Assembly (NCBI RefSeq): GCF_021917145.1
Contig: NC_061068.1
Location: 7,694,404-7,758,403, forward strand
DNA: 64,000 bases
Direction of reading: 5' to 3'
Origin: Hypomesus transpacificus
Lineage: Eukaryota > Chordata > Actinopteri > Osmeriformes > Osmeridae
Shown here in pieces: positions 21,701 through 36,597 of the stretch. Numbering within the stretch: the stretch's first letter is position 1; each line of letters begins with the position of its first letter. Below the pieces are notes generated by a model, which searched no databases, was not told the origin of the DNA, and worked only from the letters and a program-made list of their open reading frames with translations. A program made the position numbers and the translations under genes.

Positions 21701-24700
21701 GCTGTGTTTTGCAAGACGTGTTATGTTGTGACCTGGACTAGACTTCAAAATGATCTGGCATATTCTTTTACTGCTAGGGAGGGCAATATGGTTTTTGGTC
21801 ACTAAAAATACTGTACATCTGAACATCTTCAGTGTACATTTTATATATAAAAAATGATATGTACTGTAACAAGGAAAATGATCAATTATTACAGTCACTT
21901 GATTTATTTATTCATATTAATGTGTGCATCGTGAAGAAATAGCTTGCACTGATTACTGTATCTTAGTCTACATTTGAGTAAGATGAATAAACTCTAGTTA
22001 GTATAACCAGCTTATATAGCTTATATTAACTTGTATAACTCATTGTTTTTTTAACATCAAGTTACACAACCTAATATTTTACTACAAAACTGATATAGTA
22101 TTGTGTTGGAAGATGCTCCTATCTCATGTATCTACTGTCTTAATCAACCCAAATGATCTGATATATGTTTAATTTATCTGTATAATACTATGATAGTACA
22201 CAGTTGCAATTCATTGATTTGTGGTGAGTAAAGGCTCGACTAGTTATGTTCATCTAGTTTCCACATTTCTAGTAAAACTATAATACTACCATAGTACTAA
22301 AGAGAAACTACAAATGCCATATATGCTGGGAATTGGGTGTGTCCTCTTGAAAACTATGTGTCATTTGTCTTCCCCCATGTTTCTCAGAAGAACCAAGAGG
22401 GCTTCAAGGACAGCCATGTACTACTGCTCAGCACTACATTTTCAGCAGTCTCTTACGGACCACTTACAGCTATTGCTCACATACTCACTCTATAATCCAG
22501 TATTCTCACCATTGTTAAAGATAGAAGAACGAAAACAACTAGCAACCAAAGACTCAAATCATCTTGGTTCTGTGGTTTATCTATAGATGGGAAGTTTTAA
22601 TTGGCACAGCTTATTAAATGGATCTATTTAAGGGAATGGTGTCCCTTACACTCCAGTACACTCATGTAGTTGTTATCTTCTTTTGTGGTTGAAATGTAGA
22701 AAGCACTTTGTTCTGGAATTGTAACACAAAAAACTAAACAGACTGTTATTTTCCCAGAGAAGCAAAAACACAGGGAGAAAACCAAAACATGAATGATAGA
22801 ACAAGATAATCTTTCATCCCTTTCCTACATCTTTACATTTCAGAGGCCAGTTTTATCACGTGAAATAGTGACACATCTTCACTGCTCATGCCCAACATGT
22901 CCCTGTTCAAGATGAAAGACAATGACTACCTAGTTTGTACGGGAAGGCTAACTACCACATGTGGCTTAGGAATGGCTCTGCATCACTAACAGGCACAACG
23001 TGTTGTGCATAAAGGTTTGATGACCTCTGACATGTAACCCTACAACCTATATGACCTAAACCTAACTGTCAGGTGTTCTTAAAACTCAAGGATGCCATTG
23101 TTGTGAGAAAGTACAAGCTGTCTTGTCTCCCGTACTTTCACACAAACCGACTGACAGATGTTGAGGGAGAGAGACAGAAAGTATTTGTGAAAGTGATTTG
23201 GTGACAAATCAGTAGATCAACAGTGATTATAAAGGTTGACCAAAAAGGTCATATTACAGTTCACTTATCTGCTCTTATCATCTGTTGTTTACCATATTTG
23301 TGTTAGTATTTTGCTATGTTGGCAAAAACACCTGAAGTATTTATGTCTGGTCAAAGTCTTCTTTTGTGCGGTTGAGTAAAGGTCAAAAGGTCATGATAAC
23401 TCTCTGTGACAGGGGTAATGGCATGTTGGGCTATATATAAACTAGCAGAGGAATGGTTTTGACTCACATGTTTTTCAATAGTGACTAAGTAACAATTCAT
23501 AAATATTAAAATGTCTGATTATAGCTAGTGTGGGCTGAAACTATTTATTATCGTCAAACATTTAGCCAGATTTGTACAGGTTTTAGATTATTTTTTACTG
23601 TTCAGCTTTCAAATTATTTGTTTTCCTTACACTTTTGAAGTGGCAGTTAAAGAAACGGGTAAAGGATGGCAATCAGGAACGTTAAGCTTTCCCACAGGAC
23701 CAGGGTTTGAAATAGGAGCAGCCTCTGAACTTTTTATCTCTCACTGATCTCTTGATAAACCTGTCAAAATCAGCCCCGACACTTATTCCACTCTGCAGGT
23801 AGCTGTGACTGGCATGACACCTCACATTTCCCTTTCTTAGGAGATTCATCTCTTTAAACAATCTTAGGGGATAATCCCAATTAAATTGTTTATGCCCAGT
23901 GGACACTACCAATGTCATTGATATGTTTGCAGGAAGGTTTAATCATAAACAATTTTGAATATCTCCAATTCTAAGATCGGAAAGCAAAATGTGCAAAGCC
24001 TGTAGAATTTAGACAGAGACTAAAGAGTACTGGCTTCTAAATTGTCACGTGTCCTCCACACTCTTCATGTTTCCAAACTCCTCATAGTTCTTAGCTATTT
24101 TGACACGCACATACATACCTATCTCTGTCCCTATCTAAGTATTGCATATCTAGTGTCAGCAGTGGGCTGTGGCCAGAGCATGAGTAACAGGGTTCTCAGT
24201 CTTCAGTTCAACAGATAGGGGCTGTGAAGTCAGCTGGGACTGCCTGCATGGCTGTGTTCCACAGCCTGTGTGCATTTATCTGTGTGAGTTTGTATGTGCT
24301 TGTGGAGTGGGTAAGTGTGTGTGTGTGTTTGTTTTTGTTACTACTGGACAGGGGGCATGATGAGCTTTCCCACAGGAATGGAAACAAGTTCCAGTTCCAC
24401 ACGGCAGCTGACAGTATTACTTCTTGATCTACAGGAGCTGATCTGAGCCATCTAGGATTAAACAGTAGAGTGTCAAAAGATTAAAATGAATGTATAGTTA
24501 TCATTCAAATGATTTGACCACAGCTATAAGCTTCTGTCAGTAAGCATACCTCTTTCACATAGATACACGTCATTTTCTCCTGTTTTTCTGACAATGAACA
24601 GTGAGCATTACTCAGAGATTAAAATAGAGTAGCAATGGTACGAAACAATTATGACACTCATTGCCAAATATCTCCGAACAGTTGTGCTTTACCAGCACTG

Positions 24701-27700
24701 CATTTCATTCCCATTCTCTCTTGTCTTGAGCTGTAAGTAAGCTGTTTTCTGAAAAGACAAATTGTAAATGTCTGATGTCACTAAGATGCAGCATGATAAC
24801 AACAAAACACGCAGGTATTGAAATCCTCTCCTTGATGATCTATGTTTAAATCTTCACCGAAGTTCATCATTTTATTTAAGAAGATAATAAATTAACTTGA
24901 TAATCCAATCATTTTAATCAGTCACAACACCTCAGGGGACTACATATACAACAAAAGGCCATAGATTTAAGACAGGTCTGCACTAAACCATTTTAAAGAC
25001 AAATGTTACTGCGAGAACAGTCAATAATTCAATTATCTGATGTCAGTCTCAGTTAATTAAACATTTAATTGACCATCTAAGGACTAATGATATCAATCCC
25101 ATTACCCATGAATCCGTCTGAAATGGCAAATGCACCACTTGACCCTGCTGTGGATCAACTAGCCTCATAGAAGGGGTCAAAGTTGATTCCCTTCTCAGTG
25201 TTCTCTTCCTGACACACTGTTGACTACCCACAAAAAGAGATATAGTGCATACAGTGTATTTGCAGTGAAGATCTGCCTTACTATTTCAGTGTAAACCAGA
25301 GTTGGCATTAGCGCATGATTATAGTTCTTTTCTCTGGCTTGGTTCTCAGGATGATTGTGGTTTGTGAAATAAAAATGCAAACCTCTTTTAAAGACACTAT
25401 CTTTCTCCCACTCCCTTCTTCTTATCTCTAAGAGCCCACCAGCGTTTTCTAGTGGATATATCTCCAACCTTTGGACTTCTCTACCACTCACCTTAATAGC
25501 TCAAGCTGACTGATAATTTAAAAGCCTGCTGAAACAGACAGATAGGTAATGGATTGCATAGCAAATCAATGGATGGATCAATGGAAAACATGCATCAATA
25601 AGAGAGAGCTGCTGAAATAGACACCAGAGTAAGTGTCATGTGGAATGCATCCAGCAGGCTTGATACTCGTTACTTTGTCTGAAAGTAAGTCTGGTTTTCC
25701 AATTCTTTGAATAATTTAATAATAAGCTTTGAAATGACCCCCCCCCCCCCCAGATCCACACACCATGACCCCCCCAACCCATGTAGCATGGAGACAGCAG
25801 TTGTTTGTTTACTATTTTATCTGTTGTTCTTCTTTGTCTACTGATAGTGATCAATATGATTAAGCATCCTGGTCACTGACAGAGCTTTTATAAAATAGAA
25901 CCGAAACTAGGGACAAGACTGCAGATACAGAATCTATAGTTGAGGTATATACTCTAAACTATATAATTAAAGTGTTGTGAAACACATGGGATTCTATAAC
26001 AATGAGAAGACATACCGTCCTTACCATTACCGTCCGTTATAATAACAGCACAGGAAGTATATAAGCAATCTTTTCTAAGAACAAGGAGGACATTATAATA
26101 AAATGTCACCAATAGATTATGTTCAAGTATGTCATCATGTTGTACAAAAATGTATATCTTAAAAACATGATATACGTCCACCTGAAAATAATATATAAAA
26201 ACAGTCCAAGTTACATGCTTCAATAAATTGCAGAATAGAACCAATCAGAAGAACAACAACAAAAACAAGTACAAACTGTGTGGTACTCCATGTTTTTCTT
26301 GGTTTGCAAGTTATACAATTGAGGCCCACCCAGTGTAGGTTGCACTACTCTGACAAACATAGCATGTGGCACGACACTACAGCTGTTTCACGTATGCCTG
26401 TACTATAAATCACTGGTTTAAGGGAGGAGGCAGAGGAGCAGCTGGACATGTCTAAAAATAGCAGCCATGCTGTTGGACAGAGTTTAAGTGCATGAGTATG
26501 CAGTTAGCACAGAGAAGCTATCAACAATACCCTCCACCTGCATTAGTCTACAGAGATGTGGCATCAGCATTTTAAGGCCAGAAAGTGTCACATTCATTGA
26601 GACAACATTTTGTACATGACACAATAAATAACTCAAACAAACAATGAACAACAGCATAAAACTGACTACATGTTTTAGGATCACTTCATTTTCCAAAGAC
26701 ATGAACATTTTTATCAATGTTTTCTGCCCTAAGGCCAAACCCTCCCTCTTCGAAGCAATGACTACCCATGCCCTCCCTCATGGAAAACAAACTAGGAATG
26801 GCAATGCAAACAAGATTAACTATGACGGGGAGGGTAGTACAACAAATGAGATTCAGCAAACCAAGCAGGTTTTATTTATAAAAGGTTTAATAGCATTAAA
26901 CCTAATTAATTATTTATTTAAAAGGTTTTATAGCAGTCTTTTTACATTATAGCAAGAGAGTGAAATGCCTAAACAAATGTACGTGTGTTTGTGTGTGTAT
27001 TTTTCAGTTTGTAAAAATACTTGCTTATGGGAACAAGCTGCTTATGGGAACAACCATAGCTCTCTATCTGACCAATGAGGATAAAGCAATTACCCAAACT
27101 CATCGAAAAAAAACATGTTTAGAGTAATTAAAGTGTTCACTGTCAAGGGGGGCATTTCAAACTGTGACACTAATGAATACAAGCAGGCCAGTTTAAGGAT
27201 ACTAATAATTACAAATACAGAATTATAACTTTCAACTCAAACATTTGAAGATGATGGAATTAAATGAGAATACTGCAAAGCAACTGTGTCTACTTTCTTG
27301 CCTGTAATCGATATAGCTGCAAATATGGGAGTCAATGCAATGGAAGCTAGTACTCAGGCATCAATTGAGTTCCTACATCCACAAGGTGATAAACACAAAT
27401 TCAACCATCAATGGCAGTGGATATAGCTGTCTTTCTTTTCCTAGTCACTGTTGTCGATGGACATGAATAGGGTGCTGTCACTGCTGACTAAGATATTTAA
27501 GCGGCTTTCGCCCCCTGTTTTGGACATTCTTTGTGCTATTATTTGAATTAAGGAATTTCCTGTACAAGTACAGAAAAACTGACACACATGTATTTGTTCT
27601 GTTTTCTTGAGACAGGACAAAACAAACAATTATTATAAAACAAGGTTCCAGCTAGCAGATGTGTTATGGCAAAATATTGCAATGACAGGCACGCATGTAC

Positions 27701-28777
27701 CAGGTCTGTCAAATTAGCAATTGAAAAAAATGATTACATTTGCAAGATTTTGAGGTGGTTGTAGACCAGGCATTTACAAGGTGAAACCCCATTTCCATAA
27801 TTGTGATCTATGATAATACACAATGGCAAACTCGTAGTTACAAATTAGCTTTTAATTCATTATGTGGTAGAAGACAATGTTACACCTTATTTCAGCTACT
27901 ATGACAGCCAAAAGGTCTTTACCCAGCATGCACTACAATAGCCTCAGTCAGTGCACAAATGGGATCCTGGAAAAGACTTAAACAGAACATACTGTATAGT
28001 TTTAGTATTCTAAAGTACAATCAATCAAATCTGATCTAGAAAAATCTGTAAATTGCTTTTGCAAAGCAGTTAATAGTTACCAGCATGCTTTTCAAAGCAA
28101 TCAGTTAAAACCAAACACAAAACATTGACCAACCATTTTATTTGCTAAGGTTATGGCTCTCTCTGGTGGCAGACAAAGGGTATTGTTGCTACTGAGTCCG
28201 CGAACTGATCTCTTCATCAATAGAAGCATAAACTAGACATTCGTACTTCAGTCAGGATCACAGACTGTCAAAATATTCCAAATGTGTTTGTTAGTTAGAG
28301 AAAGTAACAAAGCAAAGTAATTTACTTTATATTTTTACCTCTGTCACCTGCCATTTTTGGCAAAACTATTCTTTGCATTTATTCTTCCTTTTAATTGTTC
28401 CTACTATTTCTTCATAAACTAAACTTAAATATATTGCTGTGATAGGAAGGCAGTGACAAGAAAAGCTATTGCTATGTACTATTGTAGCTGGAACATACTG
28501 TTCTTGATGGTTAAATATTACAACTAACTTCTGAGAAGAACATTTGGGAGGACACATAAATGAAACCAAGACATTGGTCTAGTTTGCTTGTTATGGGACC
28601 TTTGTCTTCAAGTAAGACTGCAGTCAGGACCTTAGACCCCGCACCTACAATAACTTCAGTGTTATGGTGGCACAATTCCACTTTCTCACTGCATTCACAA
28701 GTTTGAAAAAAGGTCAAAATAATTTTCTTTAAATAATCAAGATAGAAAAAACAAATTTCCTTAAGATTATTAAGTGT

Positions 28778-28783
28778 TTTATT
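28778..28783 (-). promoter_or_regulatory. candidate fam83d polyadenylation signal
   Basis: AATAAA on the minus strand, about 875 bp past the fam83d stop codon. Confidence 0.4.
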
Positions 28784-29655
28784 GCCCTGTATCCATACAT
28801 TTGAATTTACATTCCTTTACTCTTTGGCATATGGCATATCGTAATGATGTAGATGCATCATTCTGCAAATATTATCTTCATGACTGTTGTCACAAACCAT
28901 GGGTTGATATATGTGGTTACAATATTGCAGAACATCTAAAATAGTCTCATTAAAGAATCTTACCAAAATAACAATGTGTATGTATTGACAAGTACAGCTG
29001 ACTGTACTGTACATTGTAAGAAAGAGTTCAGGCAGGAGAAAAAGAAGAGTTCCATTGTGTAAGACAAAGTGTGTTAGAAATATAAATAATAAAGCTTTTA
29101 TGGTAATAAAAAAACAGTATAAAACCTCCTGGACTGAATCCTTTAAATTTCCCTTAAACTGATAAAACAATATAAAAAAAAATTATAGGTCAACTAAAAC
29201 CCAGAGAATCCCTGAAGAAAAATGTTATGCCAATGAAATACCTCTGTCTGTGTTCACATGAACAAATAACTGTCTGTTCATTTAGGTATGAGAGTTGTCA
29301 AGTGTTTCCATTTCTAAATTATTTGTTTTGGCAGTCTGTATACAGCAGTGTTTTCTATCTAGTAAGATTGCAGGAAATCCCCAACATGATAAATAGAAGA
29401 ACAATGTAAAGATATAGAAAATAGTTGTACCATTGTATGCAACATCAGCTATTGTATCTTGTAAGGTAACTAACAGTTACACTTACTAATGTGCCTGAAA
29501 TTAATGTATTCTACTATGTTTATCAAACTCCACATTGCATAATATTGATTAAGTATTTTTGTGACTTAGCGTTAGTGAATCACTTCCAGTGTATATAAAG
29601 CAAATCAATCTTTCCCTCATATCTTCCACAAACAGAACCCTGCAGCCAAGTACTT

Positions 29656-32529
29656 TTAGTGTAGACATCTGGCCCTTGGCCAAGTCCCCATACCATCCAC
29701 CAGAAAGCCAGGGTCAACCCTCTGCCCAAATTCTTTCTGTGCCTTCTGTGCTCTGTGCAGACCCGGCCCCAAGGCCATGTTGGTGAGGTCCACCAGTTCA
29801 CGGCGATGGGACAGCATGGTCACCATGTGCTCCAGCTTGGAGCGAATGGTGGAGTAGTGGTACTGCCTCTCTTTAGTCAGATTGTGGAGGCAGTCCCTCA
29901 AATTGTCATCAGGGGGCACTGTACAGTGACGGCGTACAGGAGGATAAACCATCCTATGTGGGGTGGAGAGGTGGTTACGGGAGGCAGAGCTGGTGTCAGA
30001 GGAGGAGACTTCTTTCTGGATGCAGGTGATTTTGTGAGCAGCAGTTGTGTTGTCTGGGCAGTGGGGTAAGTCAGTGTGCAGTGGGAAGGGCTCCAAGTCA
30101 GTCTGGACTGCAGTGTTCACCTTTACACAACTAGTCTGGGTGAAGACATGGCAAAGGGGTTTGATGGGTAATGCTACCTGATCCATTGCTGTGTTAGGTG
30201 GGGTTTCATCAGGAGATAAGCATTGTACAACACTGCCAGTTAGGACTTCCTGCATGTGCTGCTCCATCCAGTTTTCACCAATGGTGGATGAGTTGGATAC
30301 CGCACTGCTCTTACATCCCACCTCTTCTGTCAGCTCACTGCGGGGCCCCAGTACTGGGACTGGGGCTCGGCTAGGTGTGCTGGTCTGACAGATAGACTCC
30401 ATAGGCCTCTGCCTTGCAGGCTGAGGGGACGAGGTTATTTGGGGTCTGATGAGCAAATGATCATAGATGCCACTGTTGCGGGCACTGGGAAGGCCCTGGG
30501 TGCTGATGGGCATGGACTGGGCATAGAGTATGCGAAACTCTTCGTCAAAATTCTCTGTAATCTGGCCAGACAACTCAATGAGGTTGCTACTGTTCAGTTT
30601 TCCATCTGTCCAGTTGAACCTGCACAGAAGAATGCAATTTAACTCACACTATTACATACACAAATCCGGCAAATAATGACAGATAATGTAATATTACAGA
30701 TTGCACAAAATCTAGGGAATAACATTAAATGTTCTGACTTGTTCCTGCATGTACAGTAAAGTTACAGTATGAATATTAATGATAGGCTATGTCACTTTGA
30801 TCCCTTATTTGACTGAGGGAAGTGGGTTCTTTACCTGTAGGAGCCTGTCGCCACTCTGTTCCCATCAATCAACATGAACCGTTCATGAACTTTTCCAGTA
30901 ATCTTAGCCCCTGATCTCATAAAGTATGTTCCTCCAGTTATGGTTCTCACTCGCATTTGCTTTTAAGACAAGGATGAAATAATACAGATTATAAAATAGT
31001 CACAGGTTGTTATAATTGATAAAAGCAAAATATGTTGTATTGGTTGATTCTCATGATTTCTTGAAATATACATCATATAAAATACATTACACCCATGTCC
31101 ACTTACCCGAAGCTCCTCCAATTGCACTTTGATGTTGCTGCACATTTTGAGAAAAGCGGGAGCACATGACTGGTCCAGTAAGATGTACACAGGGACTCTA
31201 CGTGTGGTGCATGCTTCCTGTAGATCCTTGAAAATGTCCAGGTCAGTGAGGGAGTCTGTCACTATGGCAATTACCTGTTAAGGTCAACAAAGACACTTGA
31301 GGTTTTTTTTTTTAAGGTAAAAAATAGCTAAACAAATATGGTTCTTTACTCCCACGGCATTACTCAAATCCAGCAGTCATGTCTGTTACCATAGCTATCA
31401 GCTGTAATACTTGGTCAGCAAACACATTTCTATGAAAGACAACCAAGCACATTGTGAGGGTGCCATGGGATTTTCTGCAGAAGGTGGCCACACATTTTTC
31501 AGAAGCAGGCAAGGAATTTTTCACTGCTTTGAGGGTTTTCCTAAAGTTCCTTAATAGTTCTCTCTGATGAGTAAAAAACGTATGCCCATCACACCTCACC
31601 TGCACTCAAACATGCAAAGCAATGTGTCAGTAGTTACCAGAGGCGTGTTTAGGCACATTCAGATGTAGGCCTAAGCCGTTAAAGTGCTCCAAGGTATACA
31701 TTCAAAATTCAGCAACAGAACTTCAGTTAGAAGATTTCTAATCTCCTATTGGCTGGAATGTTGAATCACCGGGAGGTTAGAGAACTAGGACAACAGTTCC
31801 CAACCTGTAGTCTACACGATTATTAAGGCTTGGTTGACTCAAATATCTTGTTTGTTACACTTAGGAGGTGAATATTTATATTTTTTACCACAATTAAGTG
31901 TCCACACTAGAAGTGTCCCATAGGCCTAATTGTCTTCCTTTAGCAGGCCAACAAAATGTTCAATGTTAAAATGACCCTTGTACGTCTGCTATTAATGAAC
32001 TACTGTAAGGATGATGTAAACGACACATTTGTCTTTTGTCATAGCCTACCTCTTTGGCGCTTTTTATCATTCGTCTTGCAGCTTCCTTACAACTGTAAAT
32101 ACATTCGCCATAGCTGGGTTGGAAATGAGCAACAGCGCGAGTGACTCCGCGGAAGGAACCCGAGGTAAAGGCAGGCCAGCCGATTTCTAATAAAGGAGGC
32201 TCAATGTCAGAAATCTCGGGGAAATAAGTGACGGAAGAACAGTCCATGGAACTGCGTACCGACTGCTCGAAAATCATCTCATTTCCGTGAATAGACATAC
32301 ACCGTGGGTCGACCGCCGTGCGACCAATGCCGCGTATCTCGTCATCCGACAAAAAATTGGGAATACTCTCTTTTATGAGAAATTCCTTAAAGTTGTCAAC
32401 CCCTCCTGAAACGAGCTCTTCCAATGCGAGTCGGTGTCTTTCGTTGTAAAATTCTTGAAGATTATGATCATTTCCTTGTTTAGAGGGCCACCTAGCAGGT
32501 GAATCGTCCAAACACTGCGATAGCGCCAT
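29656..32529 (-). CDS. fam83d: FAM83D (CHICA), spindle CK1 scaffold
   Basis: Four coding exons (32050-32529, 31107-31274, 30835-30959, 29656-30619) give 578 residues; human FAM83D has 585. The first 300 residues are the FAM83 (DUF1669) pseudo-phospholipase-D domain. It holds [29 protein letters not shown], the degenerate HxK-like site [20 protein letters not shown] and [12 protein letters not shown]. The tail is low-complexity and carries FTQTS and AVQTD, close together and of the TQT type bound by dynein light chain DYNLL1. It also has a conserved block [19 protein letters not shown] near the C-terminus. Family knowledge: FAM83D recruits CK1-alpha to the mitotic spindle and works with HMMR and DYNLL1 in spindle positioning. 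The start at 32529 is the first ATG and gives the MALSQ-type N-terminus. All junctions are GT/AG and the phases close. The exon 2 boundary could be off by one base. Confidence 0.93.
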
Positions 32530-35500
32530 AATGTTGCTATTATAGCATATACTTCAAAAACAGCTCAGTCTACAGGTAACAACCAACAGTCGTAAAGCGA
32601 GTTTGTATTTAGCGTCCCATTCAGCCCTGCCCTTCGGATATCAGTAGGCTATTGGCTACAATTGTCACAGAAATGCATGCTCTTCTCATATCTGGATATG
32701 CTTTGAGACTGCCACTCTGTAAACGCTCTACACTCATTGGCCAGACATTTGAATTTGGAGGCAAACAACCGCTTTCAGGCTGCCACTCTCACCTTTTCCA
32801 AGTCTACGTGTGTAGCCCATGCCACCTATTGGCAATTTCTTAGATTTTACATACTACCCATTCCAGATACACTGAAACAAACAGTCTACATTAGGCTATA
32901 TGAGATCAAAAGATAGACTAAGCCGCATTATGAAGTAGACATATGTAACAATTAGTTCTACATAGGCTTAAGCTGCTGGTTAGCTTTCCAATAATTAAGG
33001 AAAACGAAAGAAAAAAAACCTCAGCCTTAGAATAACACAAAATGAAAGGATGGACCATTACTGAAAAAATAAAGAAAATGATTCTACTTTCAGTTAAATT
33101 TAGTTTGGGATTGAGTTAGGTGGACATTATAGTCCAGGCAATGTAGCCCAAATGATGTAATGTTCATAGTTTCTATATCAATATATGATACTGTAGACCT
33201 GTATCGTATATTATATCTTCAGAGACGCTATACCGGGATAGGCCGAGAACTATCAGAACAAAAAAATTAGGAACACATGGGGGCTATTAACCTATACTCG
33301 TATACTGTAGGTAGGCCTATATGTGTCAAATGCTTTATTTCCTGCTATTTAACGTGGTTTATAAATATTCAATTTTGCGCAAATTGGGTAATCGGTCATG
33401 TAGCATAAGGTAGTAGGCCCAACCCGGTTGTCTATTTATTTTTGTATTTGTTGATATAGTTTCGGCTGCACTGTTGATTCGGTCTATATAGCCCTGCCAT
33501 GCCCGACATTTTCCCCAATGCAAATGCATCCACTGCACGACCCCCGCCTCTCCAAAAATTAGATGAAAGGGTTTTTGGAATTTTGGGTGACGCTTTGAAT
33601 CACGTGTTCATAGGAAATACACCGTATAATTTTTGGCTGCCTCGTCCTGCGCTGTCGACCATAGTTGCTTTCTGTCCATGCACTAAGCAAGGAGAGGTAA
33701 TGCAGCCTACCTAGTTGTGGTCACTGCCGAGTTCACGCCAGTTCACCGGGTTCACATGAGGAGAGGTCCCACCCTCTTCTTTTTACAAAGCGCTACGAAC
33801 GGAGCTATTAAAATAATATTTTCTATATTAATGTCGGATTCCATTTTCCCCTGACCAACATTCAAGGTAAGCCCACATAGGCTATTCTTTTAGGCAATCG
33901 AACAACGCGTGTGGGTGACATGACTCAAAGTTGTTTACTAAAATTGTAACTCGCTATTGAATTTTTATGTTGTGCTGTAGTAGTCCAGCCAGTTTATATG
34001 AAGTCGCCAATGTATAAAATGGCGACAGTAGGTGGGGGGTGCGAGTTTGGATTTTGGGGAATATTCAAATGCTACCATGGCTACAGTATGAGCTTTGGGT
34101 TTTTAATAACAAGTAAACCAATGCTGTGTTTGCCAACAGGCTTCTGAAGTGAACGGGTTAACTTGTCAGTTCGCTACAGTGTCAATGAAGACTAACGTTC
34201 GTCTTTACCCCCATAGTTCGTGAACGGGCTACAATGTGACGTTTAAAAAAAAAAATTGTATTGGATAGAGCGGATTTCATCTCGTGACAATGGTTACACT
34301 CTCTAGTTGAGGTGTTTTATTCAAAGAATATCCGGATATTAGAAAGGAGTTATTTACCGGACAATATGACGTGGGTCCAGATTTTTACATCCGAAAATGT
34401 CTTCCCTCTGTTTGAATTGTTTAGTGTAATACCTCCTTCCACACACGCACATTCACTGAATGTATTAAGGGTAGTAGGCTATAATGGAACTAAATTGCTT
34501 TCATTTTCTACCTGATCTTAATGATAGTGAATATCTTGACCCATACATTAGCCTATTTAGTTGTTTAGTTAATTAGGCGGAAATGCACGTAAATGCTTCA
34601 TCTGAAGTGATAACTTATTTTATACAAATAGCACACGTTATTGTTGTGGTCCAGTTAGTTGCCTTGGCATTAATGCACTATTCTAGTGGAATGCTGACTA
34701 TCATGTGCCATGGCTGCAGCCTGTGACACAGACATTCAGGAGGAGTCCCTGTAGGCTGGTGACTAAAGCTGCCTCAGCCACTATCACCCTTAGTGCCTTG
34801 CAACCATTAAATTAAATAACCTAGACTGCAGCATCTCAGCACTTGATGAGGGTCTCACACTGGCATTGACCTGCCATGGACATGTTAACTTTTCACTAAA
34901 TAGTGAAAAATTACAATATTGTCATTTATAGTATTTCCTAATGCCTAGTCACTTATCCATACGTTAATCTGAAAGATACTATAACTGATATAATCAACAT
35001 AGAGTTCACAGATTGCTCTCTTATCAGTACTGCTTTAAGTCTCTCTTTACTAGCAAATGCAAAGGTAGACCACCTCTCATCACCTGGCTCCACAGTGTGC
35101 TCAGTTAAGCAGGGTCCAATGAATCTGACGTGTGGACTGTCTCACTGTACACTGGGGGAATGTCAGTTCCCTTTGTGGATCCCTGGGAACGTTCCTCCAT
35201 CTCTCTTCTATGAACTGGTCTAATGAGGATGCCAGACATATTGCCTTTCATTCTGACTCTCTGCAATTAGGAATGGCTCACAGTTTTGGTTATGGCCATA
35301 ACAGAGCATGTTTGTATACACAGACACTCTGTAATGGGCTGACTGTCCCTACATGGTTCTCCTTAGTAACAGGCATATTCCATTAGGAGGATTATATGTT
35401 CAGATTTTTATCATCACCAGTTAAATCATATTTTCATGTCTTCAGTTCACTTGGTTTTATGTTAATCACCAGAGCTCATCGGAGGAGGGTCATATGGTCA

Positions 35501-36553
35501 TGATTTGCAGTTTTAGCTGACATCCAGTGTACATTCCGAAGTTCAGAGAGGAAAATCAGCTTACTAATGCCAACCAGATCTATTTCCTACCAGGTCTGTG
35601 CAAACAAGCATATCTTGGGGAAAAAAGCATACGTCCTCATCCTTACAAAATAAGCTTGAAATCAATGGAGTTCTTGAACAGCTTTCCCCAAGTATAGGTA
35701 TGCATACCATCTACACCGTTCACATTTTCCCATGCTTTTCATCCTTTCTCATAGTTCGTATCGTATTATCAAGACCCAAAGCTATCCAAAGCTTTGCTGA
35801 CATAGACTGTTTGCATAGTTCCAACTGCAATAAACTTCTGTCGCTGTGAGAAGAAAAGCTGGGGGCTTGTGACGACACTGCCCCTGCTTCTCTCTGTCCC
35901 ATGCAAGAAAGGTTTGGTCAGCAGTAGCTGGTGTTTGCCAGATTCTGGCAGTAACATGGGACTGTGATGTCAGCCATTTTAGGTGGGACAGTATAATGTA
36001 CGGTGCACCGCCATTTTTCTTCCCTTTTCTTTTTAAGTTGTCAAATCAATGCCTGTTGTCTTGGCTACAGAAATTAAAGAGTTATTCGTCAACAAGGACA
36101 TGAGACTAAGAATTTTTCCACACACTGTTTGTCTTTCATTCAGTTCAGCCATAGGGACGAGATTTGTGTTTGTATATTCTTTAGGCATTTTTATATTAGA
36201 AACCCGAAGAAGTAGAGATGGCATTCAGGAAGTCAAGTGAAGAAACATTCCTTCCCTCAGTCCTTAGGCCTGATGGGACATTCATATGTAAAGTGAAGTA
36301 TGTGTCCTAATTTCTTTGTAGAGTTTTACAAACTCTTAATGAGAAGAGTGTACCATGAGGCAGGTACAGAATGTTGTTAATCTTTAATAGAACGAAACTC
36401 AAATTCTGTAAACAGTTAAAACCCAAGCCTGACAAGGCTAAAGATGTAGAACTAACTTCTACCTGCACTGCCAGGATGTGTAATTTAACTGTCTTTTTTT
36501 GTATAAGTGTGTGCATTTGTCTGGGCGGAGAGTGTAGTGTAGGCAAGTGACTC

Positions 36554-36597
<44 letters not shown>

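Larger units (their letters stand above)
16950..28770. other. gene-free region downstream of mafb
   Basis: About 12 kb with no coding exon that resembles a known protein on either strand; open frames are short and unlike proteins. It contains a palindromic repeat at 17.3 kb, a MARE-like site at 18.76 kb, a GA-rich stretch at about 18.80-19.0 kb, a short T run near 19.58 kb and a C run at 25739-25750. Human MAFB is also flanked by a large gene desert with regulatory elements, so distal mafb enhancers are plausible here, but none can be proved from one sequence. Confidence 0.6.

Noticed and set aside
16950-28770. Weak coding or microRNA candidates in the mafb desert
   Set aside because: Open frames are short and random-looking. 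No hairpin other than the MITE-like one could be supported without folding or conservation data.
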